From contig LSBP01000019.1 of NCBI GenBank assembly GCA_001577635.1, positions 1 to 59,982 of the forward strand: DNA of 59,982 bases, written 5' to 3'. Of the stretch, positions 35,053-43,639 are shown piece after piece (position 1 is the first letter of the stretch; each line of letters begins with the position of its first letter). The notes below the pieces were generated by a model, which saw only the letters and a list, made by a program, of their open reading frames with translations, made no database searches and was not told where the DNA came from. The DNA is from Halomonadaceae bacterium T82-2 (GTDB taxonomy: Bacteria; Pseudomonadota; Gammaproteobacteria; Pseudomonadales; Halomonadaceae). The translations under genes were made by a program, and so were the position numbers.

Positions 35053-35188
35053 GACAGGTCAAAGAGGGGGTCCGACGTCAGGGCCGAAAAGAGTTCCCTT
35101 CAATTTCGGCATTCCCGCCATCCATGGCGGTCAGATGGCGTCGGTAGCGCCCATGGAAGGGTTCACAGCGCCCCCTCGCAGACCTGTC
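35053..35188. repeat. complete copy of the dispersed palindromic repeat (copy 2)
   Basis: The element is bounded by imperfect inverted arms of 18 bases: GACAGGTC-AAA-GAGGGGG on the left and CCCCCTC-GCA-GACCTGTC on the right, 15 of 18 pairing. The interior ends with the core also seen at 1-30 and, diverged, in recB. The whole 320-base spacer between ilvD and the symporter gene (34925-35244) holds no gene. This repeat fills its centre. Confidence 0.75.
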
Positions 35189-35244
35189 GACGGATCAGCC
35201 CGAACGATAATGCTAACTTCGACCTCTTGCCCACCTCGGTCTGC

Positions 35245-36642
35245 TCAGCCCGCCTGCCAGGCGGAGTGCGGGCGCACCAGTGCCACCAGCAGCGCCACCG
35301 CACTGGAAATCGCCAGGGCGCCGGCAAACGGTGCGAGCGTGGTTTCGCCGCCCGGAAAGCTTGCCGCCAGCAGTGCATCGCCCAGACTGCCCCGGGCGAT
35401 CCAGTCCGGCAGGATGGCACCGACCAGACCGGCCACCGCGCCGGCAGCAGCGGCCGGCGCGCTCATCCGTGGCCACAGCCCCATCAGCACCGGCACCACC
35501 GCCGTGGCACACAGCAGATCGGCGATCAAAAACAGCCGCAGCACCGAATAGCCCTGCAGGGCCACCAGCACCGCCGGCACCATCAGCGCCAGGGTGATCC
35601 AGCGCGCCGCCGTCAGCGAGACGCCGTGGCGGCTCAGCGCCTCGCCCTCGCCGACCAGCAGCGAGGCGATACCGTTCTGCAGAGTGTCGACGCTGGAGGC
35701 CACCAGCGTCACCGCCAGTACCAGCACCAGCAGGGTCAACCAGGCCGGCGCTGCATCGAGCAGCGCGAAAAAGGGCATCGGCGGCTGGCCGAGATCAGCG
35801 CCGCTCATCGCCGCCAGGATACCCAGCCCGCCGACCACCGCCACGACCAGCACGGTGGTGACGCCGCCCAGCACCGCGCCACGTCCCAGCGCGGCGCCAT
35901 CACGGGCCGCCCAGACCCGCTGCCAGTAGCCCTGGTGGAAGAGATTGGCCGCCGTCACCGCGATGACCAGAGTCACGGCCACATTCAGCGCCTCGCCGGG
36001 CGGCACACTCGGCATGGCGGCATCGGCCGGCAACGCGGGCAGGTCACCCAGGACCGCGCCTGTCACCAGCACCAGCAACACGCCCAGCAGCAGGGCCTGC
36101 CAGCGGTCGGTGACCAGGCTGGCCCGCAGCCCGCCCCAGGCGGTGTAGGCCAGCGTGGTCAGCGCCACGGCCACGATCGCCACGCTGCCCGCCAGCGGCG
36201 AGAGCAGTGCGGTGATACCGCCGATGGCACTCAGCTCGGCGGCCAGAAAACAGGCCATGTACAGCACCGAGAGCAGGGCCACATAGCGGCGCATGCCGGT
36301 GCCGAAGCGCTCGGCGGCAAACTCGCCGATGCTGCGCCCCGCCGGCAGCCGACGACGAATCGCCGGCCCGCACAGCGCCAGCACGATGAACGGCAGCGCC
36401 GAGCCGATGGCATAGCCGGCCAGCGCCACCGGACCGACGAAGGCCCCGACTTCCGGCGGCGCGAAGAGAATCCAGGCGCCCATGCCGGACGCCAGGAAGG
36501 ATAGCCCCAGCGTGGTGCCGCGCTGCGAGTTGCGCGCCGTCACGTAATCATCGAGGGGCGAGTCGGCGCGTCCGGCGCGCAGGCCCAGAATGGCAAACAG
36601 CAACAGGGCCGCGCCCAGCACGGCCAGGGTGGCAAGATACAT
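35245..36642 (-). CDS. thiV: SSS-family sodium symporter behind a TPP riboswitch (ThiV-like)
   Basis: A 465-residue membrane protein with about 12-13 helices of the sodium:solute symporter family (motifs such as LSFLASGMGAWILFAPPE and a YTAWGGLRASLVTD loop). The leader carries a TPP riboswitch, so the product is expected to import thiamine or a thiamine precursor. Comparative genomics has predicted an SSS-type thiamine-pathway transporter named ThiV; this is a good match by family and regulation, though the substrate is not proven. The ATG at 36642 has GGAGGA eight bases upstream, the last bases of the riboswitch, so TPP probably hides the ribosome site. Confidence 0.8.
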   Translation of the reverse strand: MYLATLAVLGAALLLFAILGLRAGRADSPLDDYVTARNSQRGTTLGLSFLASGMGAWILFAPPEVGAFVGPVALAGYAIGSALPFIVLALCGPAIRRRLPAGRSIGEFAAERFGTGMRRYVALLSVLYMACFLAAELSAIGGITALLSPLAGSVAIVAVALTTLAYTAWGGLRASLVTDRWQALLLGVLLVLVTGAVLGDLPALPADAAMPSVPPGEALNVAVTLVIAVTAANLFHQGYWQRVWAARDGAALGRGAVLGGVTTVLVVAVVGGLGILAAMSGADLGQPPMPFFALLDAAPAWLTLLVLVLAVTLVASSVDTLQNGIASLLVGEGEALSRHGVSLTAARWITLALMVPAVLVALQGYSVLRLFLIADLLCATAVVPVLMGLWPRMSAPAAAAGAVAGLVGAILPDWIARGSLGDALLAASFPGGETTLAPFAGALAISSAVALLVALVRPHSAWQAG

Positions 36643-36651
36643 GTCGCACTT

Positions 36652-36740
36652 CCTCCGCCGGTATTGACCGGATCAGGTTCCAGGGTCTGCGCCGCGGCCG
36701 GCACACTCTCAGCCCCGATCGAGCGGGGCTCCCCTGGCGA
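36652..36740 (-). promoter_or_regulatory. TPP (THI-box) riboswitch
   Basis: Read on the minus strand the leader contains the hallmark parts in order: CCAGGGGAGCC, a short hairpin with CUCGAU loop, GGGGCUGAGAG, a variable stem, GACCCUGGAACCUGAUC, then CCGGUCAAUACCGG and CGGAGGAAG. CUGAGA and GAACCUGAUC are the nearly invariant TPP-binding segments. The last part overlaps the ribosome site of the symporter gene, consistent with translational control. Confidence 0.93.
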
Positions 36741-36899
36741 CGTTGAATGTCGGGATGATTAAAGTTTTGCGGATATCGGTCGATAGGAGCGAGTATCCGT
36801 CCTGCATTCGACCCCTGCCGACGGCAACGCGCCGCCTCGGGGTCGTGAAGCGATCTCACTCTACCAGAACACCAGACAACGATCAGATCCGAGATCCCC

Positions 36900-37589
36900 A
36901 TGCCATACCACGAAGCCCAGGAACATGTGCCGGGCCGCCTGCACCGCCTCTTCGACGATCCCTACCAGGCCTTCGGCAATGACATTCCGGACCGCTGGAG
37001 CCACCTGCCGCGTGCCCTGCAGGCCCTGCTGGCCCCGGCCCTGGAGGCGGACAGCCTGCGGCTTCGCGTCGTGCATGGCTGGGAAAACGGCGACTTCGAC
37101 CCGCGCCACCTGCAGCACAGCGATCATGCCCTGACCAGCCTGGACGACATGCGCCAGGTACTCGCCGCCTACACCTCGGCCCGGGCCGAAGGCCGACCGT
37201 CGCCCTGCGACAGCGCTTCGCTGCTGGCTGAGCCCCTGGAAGACGCCATCCGCCGCGCCGAGGCCGCCGGCCAGCCGATCGACGACGCCACGCGGCACAG
37301 CCCCGCCCGCTGGCCGGCCTTCGCGCAGGGTCTGACCCTGTACACCCTGTTCAAGGTCTACAACCGCCTGACCTACGGCGAGGACGATGACTACCGCTCG
37401 ACGTACTGCCTCACCCCGCAGGGCGAACGCGAGATTCACGAGTTCCATCTCGAGGAGGGGGAGTTCGCGGTCATCCTGCCGCGGGACGCGGATCCGGACG
37501 TCGCAACCCTGCTGGTCCTGCACGAGAGCCAGCTGGAGCCGATGATCCAGCTGCTCGAGCGCTGCGGGATCGCCCCCGCGCGGCGCTGA
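36900..37589 (+). CDS. hypothetical protein
   Basis: A 229-residue soluble acidic protein with no signal peptide or membrane segment. I do not recognise a family. Residues 1-60 are rich in His, Pro and Leu (EHVPGRLHRLFDDPYQAFG). The middle has a WENGDFDPRHL segment, and the C-terminal 90 residues have a YGEDDDYRSTY, EFHLEEGEF and ILPRDADPD pattern. It is divergent from the TPP-controlled symporter and convergent with mmsA across a shared hairpin. The GC content and codon use look native, and reading-frame length makes it a real gene. The ATG has no strong ribosome site. Confidence 0.7.
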   Translation: MPYHEAQEHVPGRLHRLFDDPYQAFGNDIPDRWSHLPRALQALLAPALEADSLRLRVVHGWENGDFDPRHLQHSDHALTSLDDMRQVLAAYTSARAEGRPSPCDSASLLAEPLEDAIRRAEAAGQPIDDATRHSPARWPAFAQGLTLYTLFKVYNRLTYGEDDDYRSTYCLTPQGEREIHEFHLEEGEFAVILPRDADPDVATLLVLHESQLEPMIQLLERCGIAPARR

Positions 37590-37598
37590 TTCGACATC

Positions 37599-37624
37599 GG
37601 CCCCGCCTCTCTCGAGGCGGGGCC
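37599..37624. terminator. bidirectional terminator between the hypothetical gene and mmsA
   Basis: GGCCCCGCCT-CTCTCG-AGGCGGGGCC is a perfect 10-bp stem in the 58-base gap between two convergent genes. It is followed by GTATT on the plus strand. It likely serves both genes. Confidence 0.65.
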
Positions 37625-37647
37625 GTATTGTCACCGAGCGAGGGTGA

Positions 37648-39147
37648 TCAGCCCATCGATATCGTGCTGTTGACGCCGCTCGAGACGTTCTCCGGCTCGA
37701 ACCAGCGCGCGGTGACCGTCTTGGTCTGGGTCCAGAACTGGATCGCCTGCTTGCCGTTGGGCCCCAGGTCGCCGAGCTTGGAGGCCCGCGAGCCGGTAAA
37801 GCTGAAGTAGGCCACCGGCACCGGGATCGGCACGTTGATGCCCACCTGGCCGACGTCGATGTCGGCCTCGAAGCGCCGCGCCACCCAGCCGGAGTTGGTG
37901 AAGATCGCCGTGCCGTTGCCGTTGGGGTTGGCGTTGATGAAGGCGATGGCGTCGTCGAGGGTCTCGACGCCGACCACGCACAGCACCGGCCCGAAGACCT
38001 CCTCGCGGTAGATGGTCATCTCGGCGGAGACGTCGCTGAAGATGGTCGGGCCGACGAAGTTGCCGTCGGGATAGCCCTCGACCGTCAGGCCGCGCCCGTC
38101 GAGACGCAGCGTCGCGCCCTCGGCCACGCCCTGGTCGATCAGCCCCAGCACCCGGTCGCGGGCCGCCGGCGAGACCAGCGGCCCCAGATCGGCGTCCTCC
38201 TGGGTACCGGGCCCCACCTTGAGCTGTCCGGCGCGCTCGACGATCTCGTCGAGCCAGTCGCGCGCCTCGCCGACCAGCACCAGCACCGAATTGGCCATGC
38301 AGCGCTGGCCGGCGGCGCCGAAGGCCGAGCCCAGCACGTTGTTGATCGCCTGGCTGCGGTTGGCGTCGGGCATCACCACGCAATGGTTCTTGGCACCCAT
38401 CATCGACTGCACACGCTTGCCGGCGGCCCCGGCCCGCTCGTAGATGTGGGTGCCGACCCGGGTCGAGCCGATGAACGACAGCGCCTTGATGTCCGGGTGG
38501 TCGCAGAGCCGGTTGGCGACCTCGGGCCCGCCGTGCACCACGTTGAGCACCCCGGCCGGCACGCCGGCCTCGTGGGCCAGTTCGACCAGGCGCATGGTCG
38601 ACGAGGGATCCTGCTCGGAGGGCTTGAGCACGAAGGTGTTGCCGGTGGCGATGGCCAGCGGGAACATGAAGCACGGCAGCATGATCGGGAAGTTGAAGGC
38701 GGTGATGCCGGCGCCCACGCCCAGCGGCTGGTGCAGCGAATAGACGTTGACATCGCTGGCGACGTTCTCGGCGATCTCGCCGAGCTGCAGGCTGGTGATC
38801 GAACAGGCGTGCTCGACCACTTCCAGTCCGCGCCCCACCTCGCCCTTGGCATCGGGCAGCGTCTTGCCGTGTTCCTCGGTGATCAGCGCGGCCAGCTCGG
38901 CGGTGTGCTCGCGGATCAGTGCCTGGAAGGCGAGCATGATGCGCATGCGCCGGGCCAGCGGCACCTTGCGCCAGGTGGTGAAGGCGTCCCGTGCGCTGGC
39001 CACCGCGCGATCGACCTCCTCGAGCGTGGCGAACGGCACCCGGGCGACCACCTCCTGGGTCGCCGGATTGAGCACCTCGCGCCACTCGCCGGACTGCGAG
39101 GGCACGGGCTGACCATCGATATACAACGCGATTTCACGAACGGACAT
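37648..39147 (-). CDS. mmsA: CoA-acylating methylmalonate-semialdehyde dehydrogenase
   Basis: A 499-residue aldehyde dehydrogenase of the MmsA class. The NAD-binding and substrate regions are intact (ITAFNFPIMLPCFMFPLAIA, FIGSTRVG), and the catalytic Cys lies in GAAGQRCMA. This enzyme turns methylmalonate or malonate semialdehyde into propionyl- or acetyl-CoA, in valine, inositol and beta-alanine breakdown. The partner mmsB gene is not adjacent. The ATG at 39147 has a GGAG-like site (GGAGCCGCCACC). It ends at the shared terminator. Confidence 0.9.
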   Translation of the reverse strand: MSVREIALYIDGQPVPSQSGEWREVLNPATQEVVARVPFATLEEVDRAVASARDAFTTWRKVPLARRMRIMLAFQALIREHTAELAALITEEHGKTLPDAKGEVGRGLEVVEHACSITSLQLGEIAENVASDVNVYSLHQPLGVGAGITAFNFPIMLPCFMFPLAIATGNTFVLKPSEQDPSSTMRLVELAHEAGVPAGVLNVVHGGPEVANRLCDHPDIKALSFIGSTRVGTHIYERAGAAGKRVQSMMGAKNHCVVMPDANRSQAINNVLGSAFGAAGQRCMANSVLVLVGEARDWLDEIVERAGQLKVGPGTQEDADLGPLVSPAARDRVLGLIDQGVAEGATLRLDGRGLTVEGYPDGNFVGPTIFSDVSAEMTIYREEVFGPVLCVVGVETLDDAIAFINANPNGNGTAIFTNSGWVARRFEADIDVGQVGINVPIPVPVAYFSFTGSRASKLGDLGPNGKQAIQFWTQTKTVTARWFEPENVSSGVNSTISMG

Positions 39148-39308
39148 GGTGGCGGCTCCTGACGGAGCGAGCGCGGCATCGGCCGGCTCGCCGGTTGTGA
39201 TTGTTCTTTGCGCGGTGCCGCGGGTTGGCCCGGACAGACGCGGCGGGTTATCCCCTCAAGATTAGGCACACGACGATTCGCCGGACAATAGGCAGATCGA
39301 GAGGGCGG

Positions 39309-39433
39309 GTACAAAACAGTCGAGCGAAGGCAAGACCAGGCGAAATTGACCGAAAACGCGCAGTTTACAAGGTGGTAAATGAGCATTTTGAGGTCAATTT
39401 CAACGCCGTATTGCCGAGCACAGACATTTTGTA
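39309..39433 (+). repeat. left ~125-base repeat flanking selO
   Basis: This element begins GTACAAAACAGTCGAGCGAAGG and ends ACAGACATTTTGTA, so its own ends form a short inverted repeat (TACAAAA/TTTTGTA). The interior contains TGAGCATTTTGAG and AACGCCGTATTGCCGAGCA. An inverted relative lies at 40948-41080. It ends nine bases from the selO stop codon. Confidence 0.75.
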
Positions 39434-39442
39434 GGCGCCCTC

Positions 39443-40918
39443 TCAGGTGCCGCAGAAGGTACGGAACACCCGCTCGCTCGGCTGGGCCGGCAGCGTGTAC
39501 GCTTCGCGACCGGGCTGCGCCTCGAAGGGCCGGGCCAGGACCTCGCGCAGGGTCTCGAAGGGGGCGAAATCGCCTTCGTAGGCGGCGGCCAGCGCCTCCT
39601 CGACCCGATGATTGCGGGGGATGTAGAACGGATTGACCGCGCGCATGCGCGAGGCGACGGCGGCCCCGTCGGCGTCCTCGCTTGCCAGCCGGGCCTGCCA
39701 GCGCGCCAGCCAGGCCTCGAGGGGCTCGCGACGTTCGGTCAGTTCGAACAAGGCCGGGCGAGCCTCGGCGGATTCGGCGACGTCGGCCAGCTGGCGGAAG
39801 CTCAGGGTGAAGTCGGCACGCCCGGCATGCAGCGCCTCGAGCAGCGACTCGGCAAGCTCGAAATCCCCCTCCTCCTCGCGCGCCAGGCCCAGCTTGGCAC
39901 GCATCACTGCCAGCCATTCGGCGTCGTACTGGCCGGGGTAGGTCTCGAGAACCCGGGTCGCGCGCTCGATGCCGCGCTGGCGATCGTCGTCGATCAATGG
40001 CAGCAGGGTCTCGGCGAAACGCGCCAGATTCCACTGCACGACCCCCGGCTGGTTGCCGTAGGCATAGCGCCCGCGCTCGTCGATGGAGCTGAACACGGTG
40101 CGCGGATCGTAGGCCTCCATGAAGGCGCAGGGTCCGTAGTCGATGGTCTCGCCGGCGACCGAGGTATTGTCGGTGTTCATCACGCCATGAATGAAGCCGA
40201 CGCCCATCCAGCGCGCCACCAGGGCCGCCTGGCGCTGCAGGACGGCCTCGAAGAGGGCCAGATAGCGCGTCTCGGGCGGTTCTTCGTCCAGATGGGGATA
40301 GTGTCTGGCGATCGCCTCGTCGGCCAGGGTGCGCAGGGCATCGATGTCGCCCCGGGCGGCGAAGTACTGGAAGGTGCCTACCCGCAGGTGACTGTCGGCC
40401 ACGCGGGTCAGCACGCCGCCGGGTTCGGGGACACGGCGCAGGACCCGTTCGCCGCTGGCCACCGCGGCCAGCGACCGGGTGGTGGGAACACCCAGCGCGT
40501 GCATCGCCTCGCTGACCAGATACTCGCGCAGCACCGGACCCAGCGGCGCCCGACCGTCGCCACCGCGGGAGAACGGCGTGCGCCCGGCGCCCTTGAGCTG
40601 CACGTCGCGCAGCCGGCCGTGACGGTCGGTCACCTCGCCAAGCAACACCGCACGGCCATCGCCCAGACTGGGCACGAAGTTGCCGAACTGGTGGCCGGCG
40701 TAGGCCTGGGCCAGCGGCTCGGCACCGGGCGGCACGACATTGCCGGAGAACCACTCGGTCGCCTGGCGCTCGTCGAAGGCCGCGAGATCGAAACCCAGTT
40801 CCTCGGCCAGCGGCCGGTTGAAGGCGATCAGGTGCGGTGCCTCGACCGGCACGGGGTCGAAGCGCGCGAAGAAATGCGCCGGCAGGCGCGCATAACGCAG
40901 CGTGAAGGGGGAAAACAT
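39443..40918 (-). CDS. selO: protein adenylyltransferase SelO (YdiU)
   Basis: A 491-residue SelO/YdiU pseudokinase, near the normal size. The N-terminal part contains [11 protein letters not shown] and the [24 protein letters not shown] nucleotide region (shown here in two motifs, AGHQFGNF and LGDGRA). [19 protein letters not shown] and [11 protein letters not shown] follow, the latter with the catalytic metal-binding Asn/Asp. The C-terminus ends TFCGT; this cysteine aligns with the selenocysteine of animal SelO. The known reaction transfers AMP to protein Ser/Thr/Tyr, with a role in oxidative stress. ATG 40918 is chosen; GGGAG lies upstream. Both flanks are inverted repeats. Confidence 0.93.
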   Translation of the reverse strand: MFSPFTLRYARLPAHFFARFDPVPVEAPHLIAFNRPLAEELGFDLAAFDERQATEWFSGNVVPPGAEPLAQAYAGHQFGNFVPSLGDGRAVLLGEVTDRHGRLRDVQLKGAGRTPFSRGGDGRAPLGPVLREYLVSEAMHALGVPTTRSLAAVASGERVLRRVPEPGGVLTRVADSHLRVGTFQYFAARGDIDALRTLADEAIARHYPHLDEEPPETRYLALFEAVLQRQAALVARWMGVGFIHGVMNTDNTSVAGETIDYGPCAFMEAYDPRTVFSSIDERGRYAYGNQPGVVQWNLARFAETLLPLIDDDRQRGIERATRVLETYPGQYDAEWLAVMRAKLGLAREEEGDFELAESLLEALHAGRADFTLSFRQLADVAESAEARPALFELTERREPLEAWLARWQARLASEDADGAAVASRMRAVNPFYIPRNHRVEEALAAAYEGDFAPFETLREVLARPFEAQPGREAYTLPAQPSERVFRTFCGT

Positions 40919-40947
40919 GGGGACTCCCGTCGATGACTGGCTAGGCT

Positions 40948-41080
40948 TTGCACGAAAACTGCCTGCACTCGGCAATACGGCGTTAAAAATTGGCTCAAAA
41001 TGCTCATTTACACCCCGTAAACTCCGCTTTTTCGCCGATTTTTGCCTTGTCTTGCCTTCGCTCGCCGACTTTTCGTACAA
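40948..41080 (-). repeat. right ~133-base inverted repeat flanking selO
   Basis: On the minus strand this begins TTGTACGAAAAGTCGGCGAG and ends CAGTTTTCGTGCAA, with 11-base inverted ends (TTGCACGAAAA against TTTTCGTACAA). Interior parts match the left copy: GCGAAGGCAAGAC, GAGTTTAC/GTAAATGAGCATTTTGAG and AACGCCGTATTGCCGAG. It lies 29 bases upstream of the selO start. Confidence 0.75.
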
Positions 41081-41175
41081 ACCCAGTGCTGCCTTCACCA
41101 TAAACCATAGTGAACGGGTCAACTATATCGGTGCGGGCCATCGCCAAGACAACGTGGATCCGGGGCAGGACACCC

Positions 41176-41844
41176 TCAACCGGCCTCCAGCGCCCTGACA
41201 CTGGCCACGAAGTCGCTGAAGCGCTCGCCCTGGATCAGCACGTGCTCGCGCAGCTTGCGCTCGGCCAGCTCGGCATCCCCGGCCTCGATGGCGGCGACGA
41301 TCTCGCGATGCTCGGCCAGCGAGGTCGCCAGCCGGTGGCGGACCTGCAGCTGCAGGCGCCGGTAGGGCTTGAGACGCTGCTTGAGCTGGTGCGCCTCGCG
41401 GGCCAGAAAGCCATTGTGGCTGGCCGCGTAGATGCCGTGGTGAAAGGCCTCGTTCTCGTAGTAGTACTCGTCGGAGTCCCCGGTGCGGGCGGCCGCCTCG
41501 CAGCGCTCGATCGCCTCGTGCAGCACCGCGAGCTCGGCCGGGGTGATGCGCCGCGCCGCCAGCCGCCCGCACATGCCCTCCAGCTCGGCCATCACCTCGA
41601 ACATCTCGATCAACTGCTCGATGCCCACCTTGGCGACGAAGGTGCCCTTCTTGGGCGTCACCGTCACCAGTCCGCTGGCCACCAGTTGCTGGATCGCCTC
41701 GCGCACCGGCGTCCGCGACACCTGATATTCCTTGCCCAGCGCCTCGGGATCGAGCCGCTCCCCGGGGGCCCGACGCCCGTTGATGATGTCGTTCTCCAAC
41801 GACTCCTTCAGCCGCTGGGCATTCGATCGCTTGTCGCCGTTCAC
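41176..41844 (-). CDS. GntR-family (FCD) regulator of the malonate operon, MatR-like
   Basis: A 222-residue GntR regulator of the FadR/FCD subfamily. The N-terminal winged helix includes PEALGKEYQVSRTPVREAI (about residues 35-53). The FCD effector domain (about 80-210) keeps the Asp/His metal positions (YYENEAFHHGIY and LAEHREIVAAI). GTG 41844 is preferred, with a GGGGG site 7 bases upstream; the longer reading from 41931 runs through the promoter. It is divergent from the TRAP/malonate genes, and the GTATAC palindrome between them is the probable operator. By analogy with MatR it would respond to malonate or malonyl-CoA. Confidence 0.85.
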   Translation of the reverse strand: MNGDKRSNAQRLKESLENDIINGRRAPGERLDPEALGKEYQVSRTPVREAIQQLVASGLVTVTPKKGTFVAKVGIEQLIEMFEVMAELEGMCGRLAARRITPAELAVLHEAIERCEAAARTGDSDEYYYENEAFHHGIYAASHNGFLAREAHQLKQRLKPYRRLQLQVRHRLATSLAEHREIVAAIEAGDAELAERKLREHVLIQGERFSDFVASVRALEAG

Positions 41845-41911
41845 GTTCGCCCCCTTCTGCCGCGCATGCCGGGTCCGCCGAGCATTGCCACCAAGGTCTA
41901 ATGACCCTAGT

Positions 41912-41950
41912 TTGACACTGAGTATCCTCAAGACCTATTAAAGTATACAT
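41912..41950 (+). promoter_or_regulatory. sigma-70 promoter with GntR-type operator, malonate operon
   Basis: TTGACA (41912-41917) and TATTAA (41936-41941) are separated by 18 bases, a good sigma-70 promoter. The near-palindrome AAGTATACAT (41941-41950) overlaps the end of the -10 box and covers the expected start site. It resembles the TTGTATACAA operator reported for MatR in rhizobia, supporting repression by the divergent regulator. Confidence 0.6.
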
Positions 41951-41998
41951 CAGCCTCGCTGATAAATATTACACAAAAACAAACGTAACGGAGACGCC

Positions 41999-42991
41999 AT
42001 GAAAACCTCCCTCAAGCTAGCTCTCGCCTCTCTCGGGCTCAGTGTCGCCATGAGCGGCGTCGCCTCGGCGGAAACGGTGCTGCGCGCCTCGCACCAGTTC
42101 CCCAAGGGGGACGTCCGCGACAAGATGGTGCAGATGATCGCCGACGAGGTGGCCAAGGCCGACGTCGACCTCAAGGTCCAGGTCTACCCGGCCGAATCGC
42201 TGTTCGGCGCCAAGGAGCAGTGGCCAGCACTGGTCCGCGGGCGCCTGGACATGACCGCCCTGCCGCTCGACTACGCCAGCGGCCGCCATCCGGAATTCTC
42301 CGCCACGCTGATGCCCGGCCTGGTGCGCAGCCACGAGCGCGCCCAGCGGCTCAATGACTCCAAGTTCATGGGCATGATCAAGAAGGTCATCAACGATGCC
42401 GGCGCCCGCGTGATCTCGGATGCCTGGCTGGCCGGCGGCTTCGTGTCCGACATGCGCTGCATCACCTCGCCGGACACCGTGAAGGGGCAGGCGATGCGCG
42501 CCGCCGGGCCGGCCTTCGACGAAATGCTGGCCACCGCCGGTGCCTCGATCACCTCGATGCCCTCCTCGGAAATCTACACCGCCATGCAGACCGGCGTGCT
42601 CGACGGCGCCAACACCTCCTCGGGGTCGCTGGTGTCCTACCGCATCTACGAGCAGTCGACCTGTCTGACCGCACCGGGCAAGAACGCCCTGTGGTTCATG
42701 TACGAGCCGATTCTGGTTTCCGAGCAGAGCTGGGAGAAACTCACCGACGCCCAGCAGAAGGCCCTGGCGGAAGCCGGCGAGAAGGCAGAATCCTACTTCG
42801 CCGACCAGGCCGCCGAGCTGGATAAGAAACTGGTCGATGTCTACAAGGAAAACGGCGTCAAGGTCGTGACCATGTCGCCCGAGGACTACCAGGCCTGGCT
42901 GGACGTCGCCAAGAAGAGTTCCTACAAGACCTTCGCCGAGAAGGTGCCCAATGGTCAGGCCCTGATCGACGCCGCCCTGGCCGTCGACTGA
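41999..42991 (+). CDS. TRAP transporter substrate-binding protein (DctP family, malonate)
   Basis: A 330-residue periplasmic binding protein with a signal peptide cleaved near SAE-TV (ASAE, residues 22-25). The DctP fold is clear: VLRASHQFPKGD at the start, and the conserved Arg region MRAAGPAFDEML and SSEIYTAMQTGVLDGANTS, which usually anchors a carboxylate. It delivers substrate to the two membrane subunits encoded next. Linked malonate genes point to malonate or a related dicarboxylate. GGAGAC precedes the ATG. It is the first gene of the operon. Confidence 0.9.
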   Translation: MKTSLKLALASLGLSVAMSGVASAETVLRASHQFPKGDVRDKMVQMIADEVAKADVDLKVQVYPAESLFGAKEQWPALVRGRLDMTALPLDYASGRHPEFSATLMPGLVRSHERAQRLNDSKFMGMIKKVINDAGARVISDAWLAGGFVSDMRCITSPDTVKGQAMRAAGPAFDEMLATAGASITSMPSSEIYTAMQTGVLDGANTSSGSLVSYRIYEQSTCLTAPGKNALWFMYEPILVSEQSWEKLTDAQQKALAEAGEKAESYFADQAAELDKKLVDVYKENGVKVVTMSPEDYQAWLDVAKKSSYKTFAEKVPNGQALIDAALAVD

Positions 42992-43003
42992 GGCGATCGC
43001 GCC

Positions 43004-43639
43004 ATGACCGTCTCGATCCAGCGCGCGGCCCCCGGCCGCGCCATCACCGACCCGGCTGCCTCGCCCGAGGCAGCCTCCTCATCCACGCCGGGGTGCGCTA
43101 TGGAAACGGAACACACCCGTGCGGCTCGGCCGCATCGCGGGCTCGTCGGCGGCTACATTCGGCTGATGGACACCCTCTCGTCGGTCACCGCCGTGCTGGC
43201 CGGCGCCCTGCTGGTCACCGGCGTGCTGGTGGTCTGCCACATGATCTTCGTGCGCGCGGTACTCGGCCACAACACCACCTGGCAGACCGAATTCACCATC
43301 TTCGCCATCACCGGCGCCATGCTGCTGGGCGCCCCCTACGTGCTGATGACCGGCGGCCACGTCGCGGTCACGGTGCTGCCCGACGCCCTGGGCGGCCGCG
43401 CCCGCAAGATCATGCAGTTCATCGCCTCGCTGATCGGCCTGGCCTTCTGCACGGCGCTGACCTACGGCGCCTGGCACTACTTCATCGAGGCCTATTCGAT
43501 GGGCTGGACCACCGGCACGGTCTGGAACCCGCCGGTATGGCCTTCACTGCTGCCCCTTGCCATCGGCAGCACCCTGCTTGCGCTGCAATACGTGGCGAAC
43601 ATTCTGCGTGGAGATTCCGACAATGGATCCAGTGACTAG
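43004..43639 (+). CDS. TRAP transporter small permease (DctQ)
   Basis: A 211-residue DctQ subunit with four predicted helices (about 58-80, 97-115, 131-150 and 173-195). The N-terminal 50 residues are Ala/Pro/Thr-rich and unusual; ATG 43100 (METEHT) or ATG 43169 (MDTLSS) may be the real start and would give a normal-sized subunit. The conserved W-x-x-EFT-x-F-A segment (TTWQTEFTIFAIT) is typical. The 3' end overlaps the large-permease start by 17 bases, showing tight coupling. Confidence 0.85.
   Translation: MTVSIQRAAPGRAITDPAASPEAASSSTPGCAMETEHTRAARPHRGLVGGYIRLMDTLSSVTAVLAGALLVTGVLVVCHMIFVRAVLGHNTTWQTEFTIFAITGAMLLGAPYVLMTGGHVAVTVLPDALGGRARKIMQFIASLIGLAFCTALTYGAWHYFIEAYSMGWTTGTVWNPPVWPSLLPLAIGSTLLALQYVANILRGDSDNGSSD

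Noticed and set aside
39201-39434. Short plus-strand frame ending in a segment (VNEHFEVNFNAVLPS) repeated on the other side of selO
   Set aside because: The similarity arises because both readings pass through the flanking repeat. There is no independent evidence of translation.
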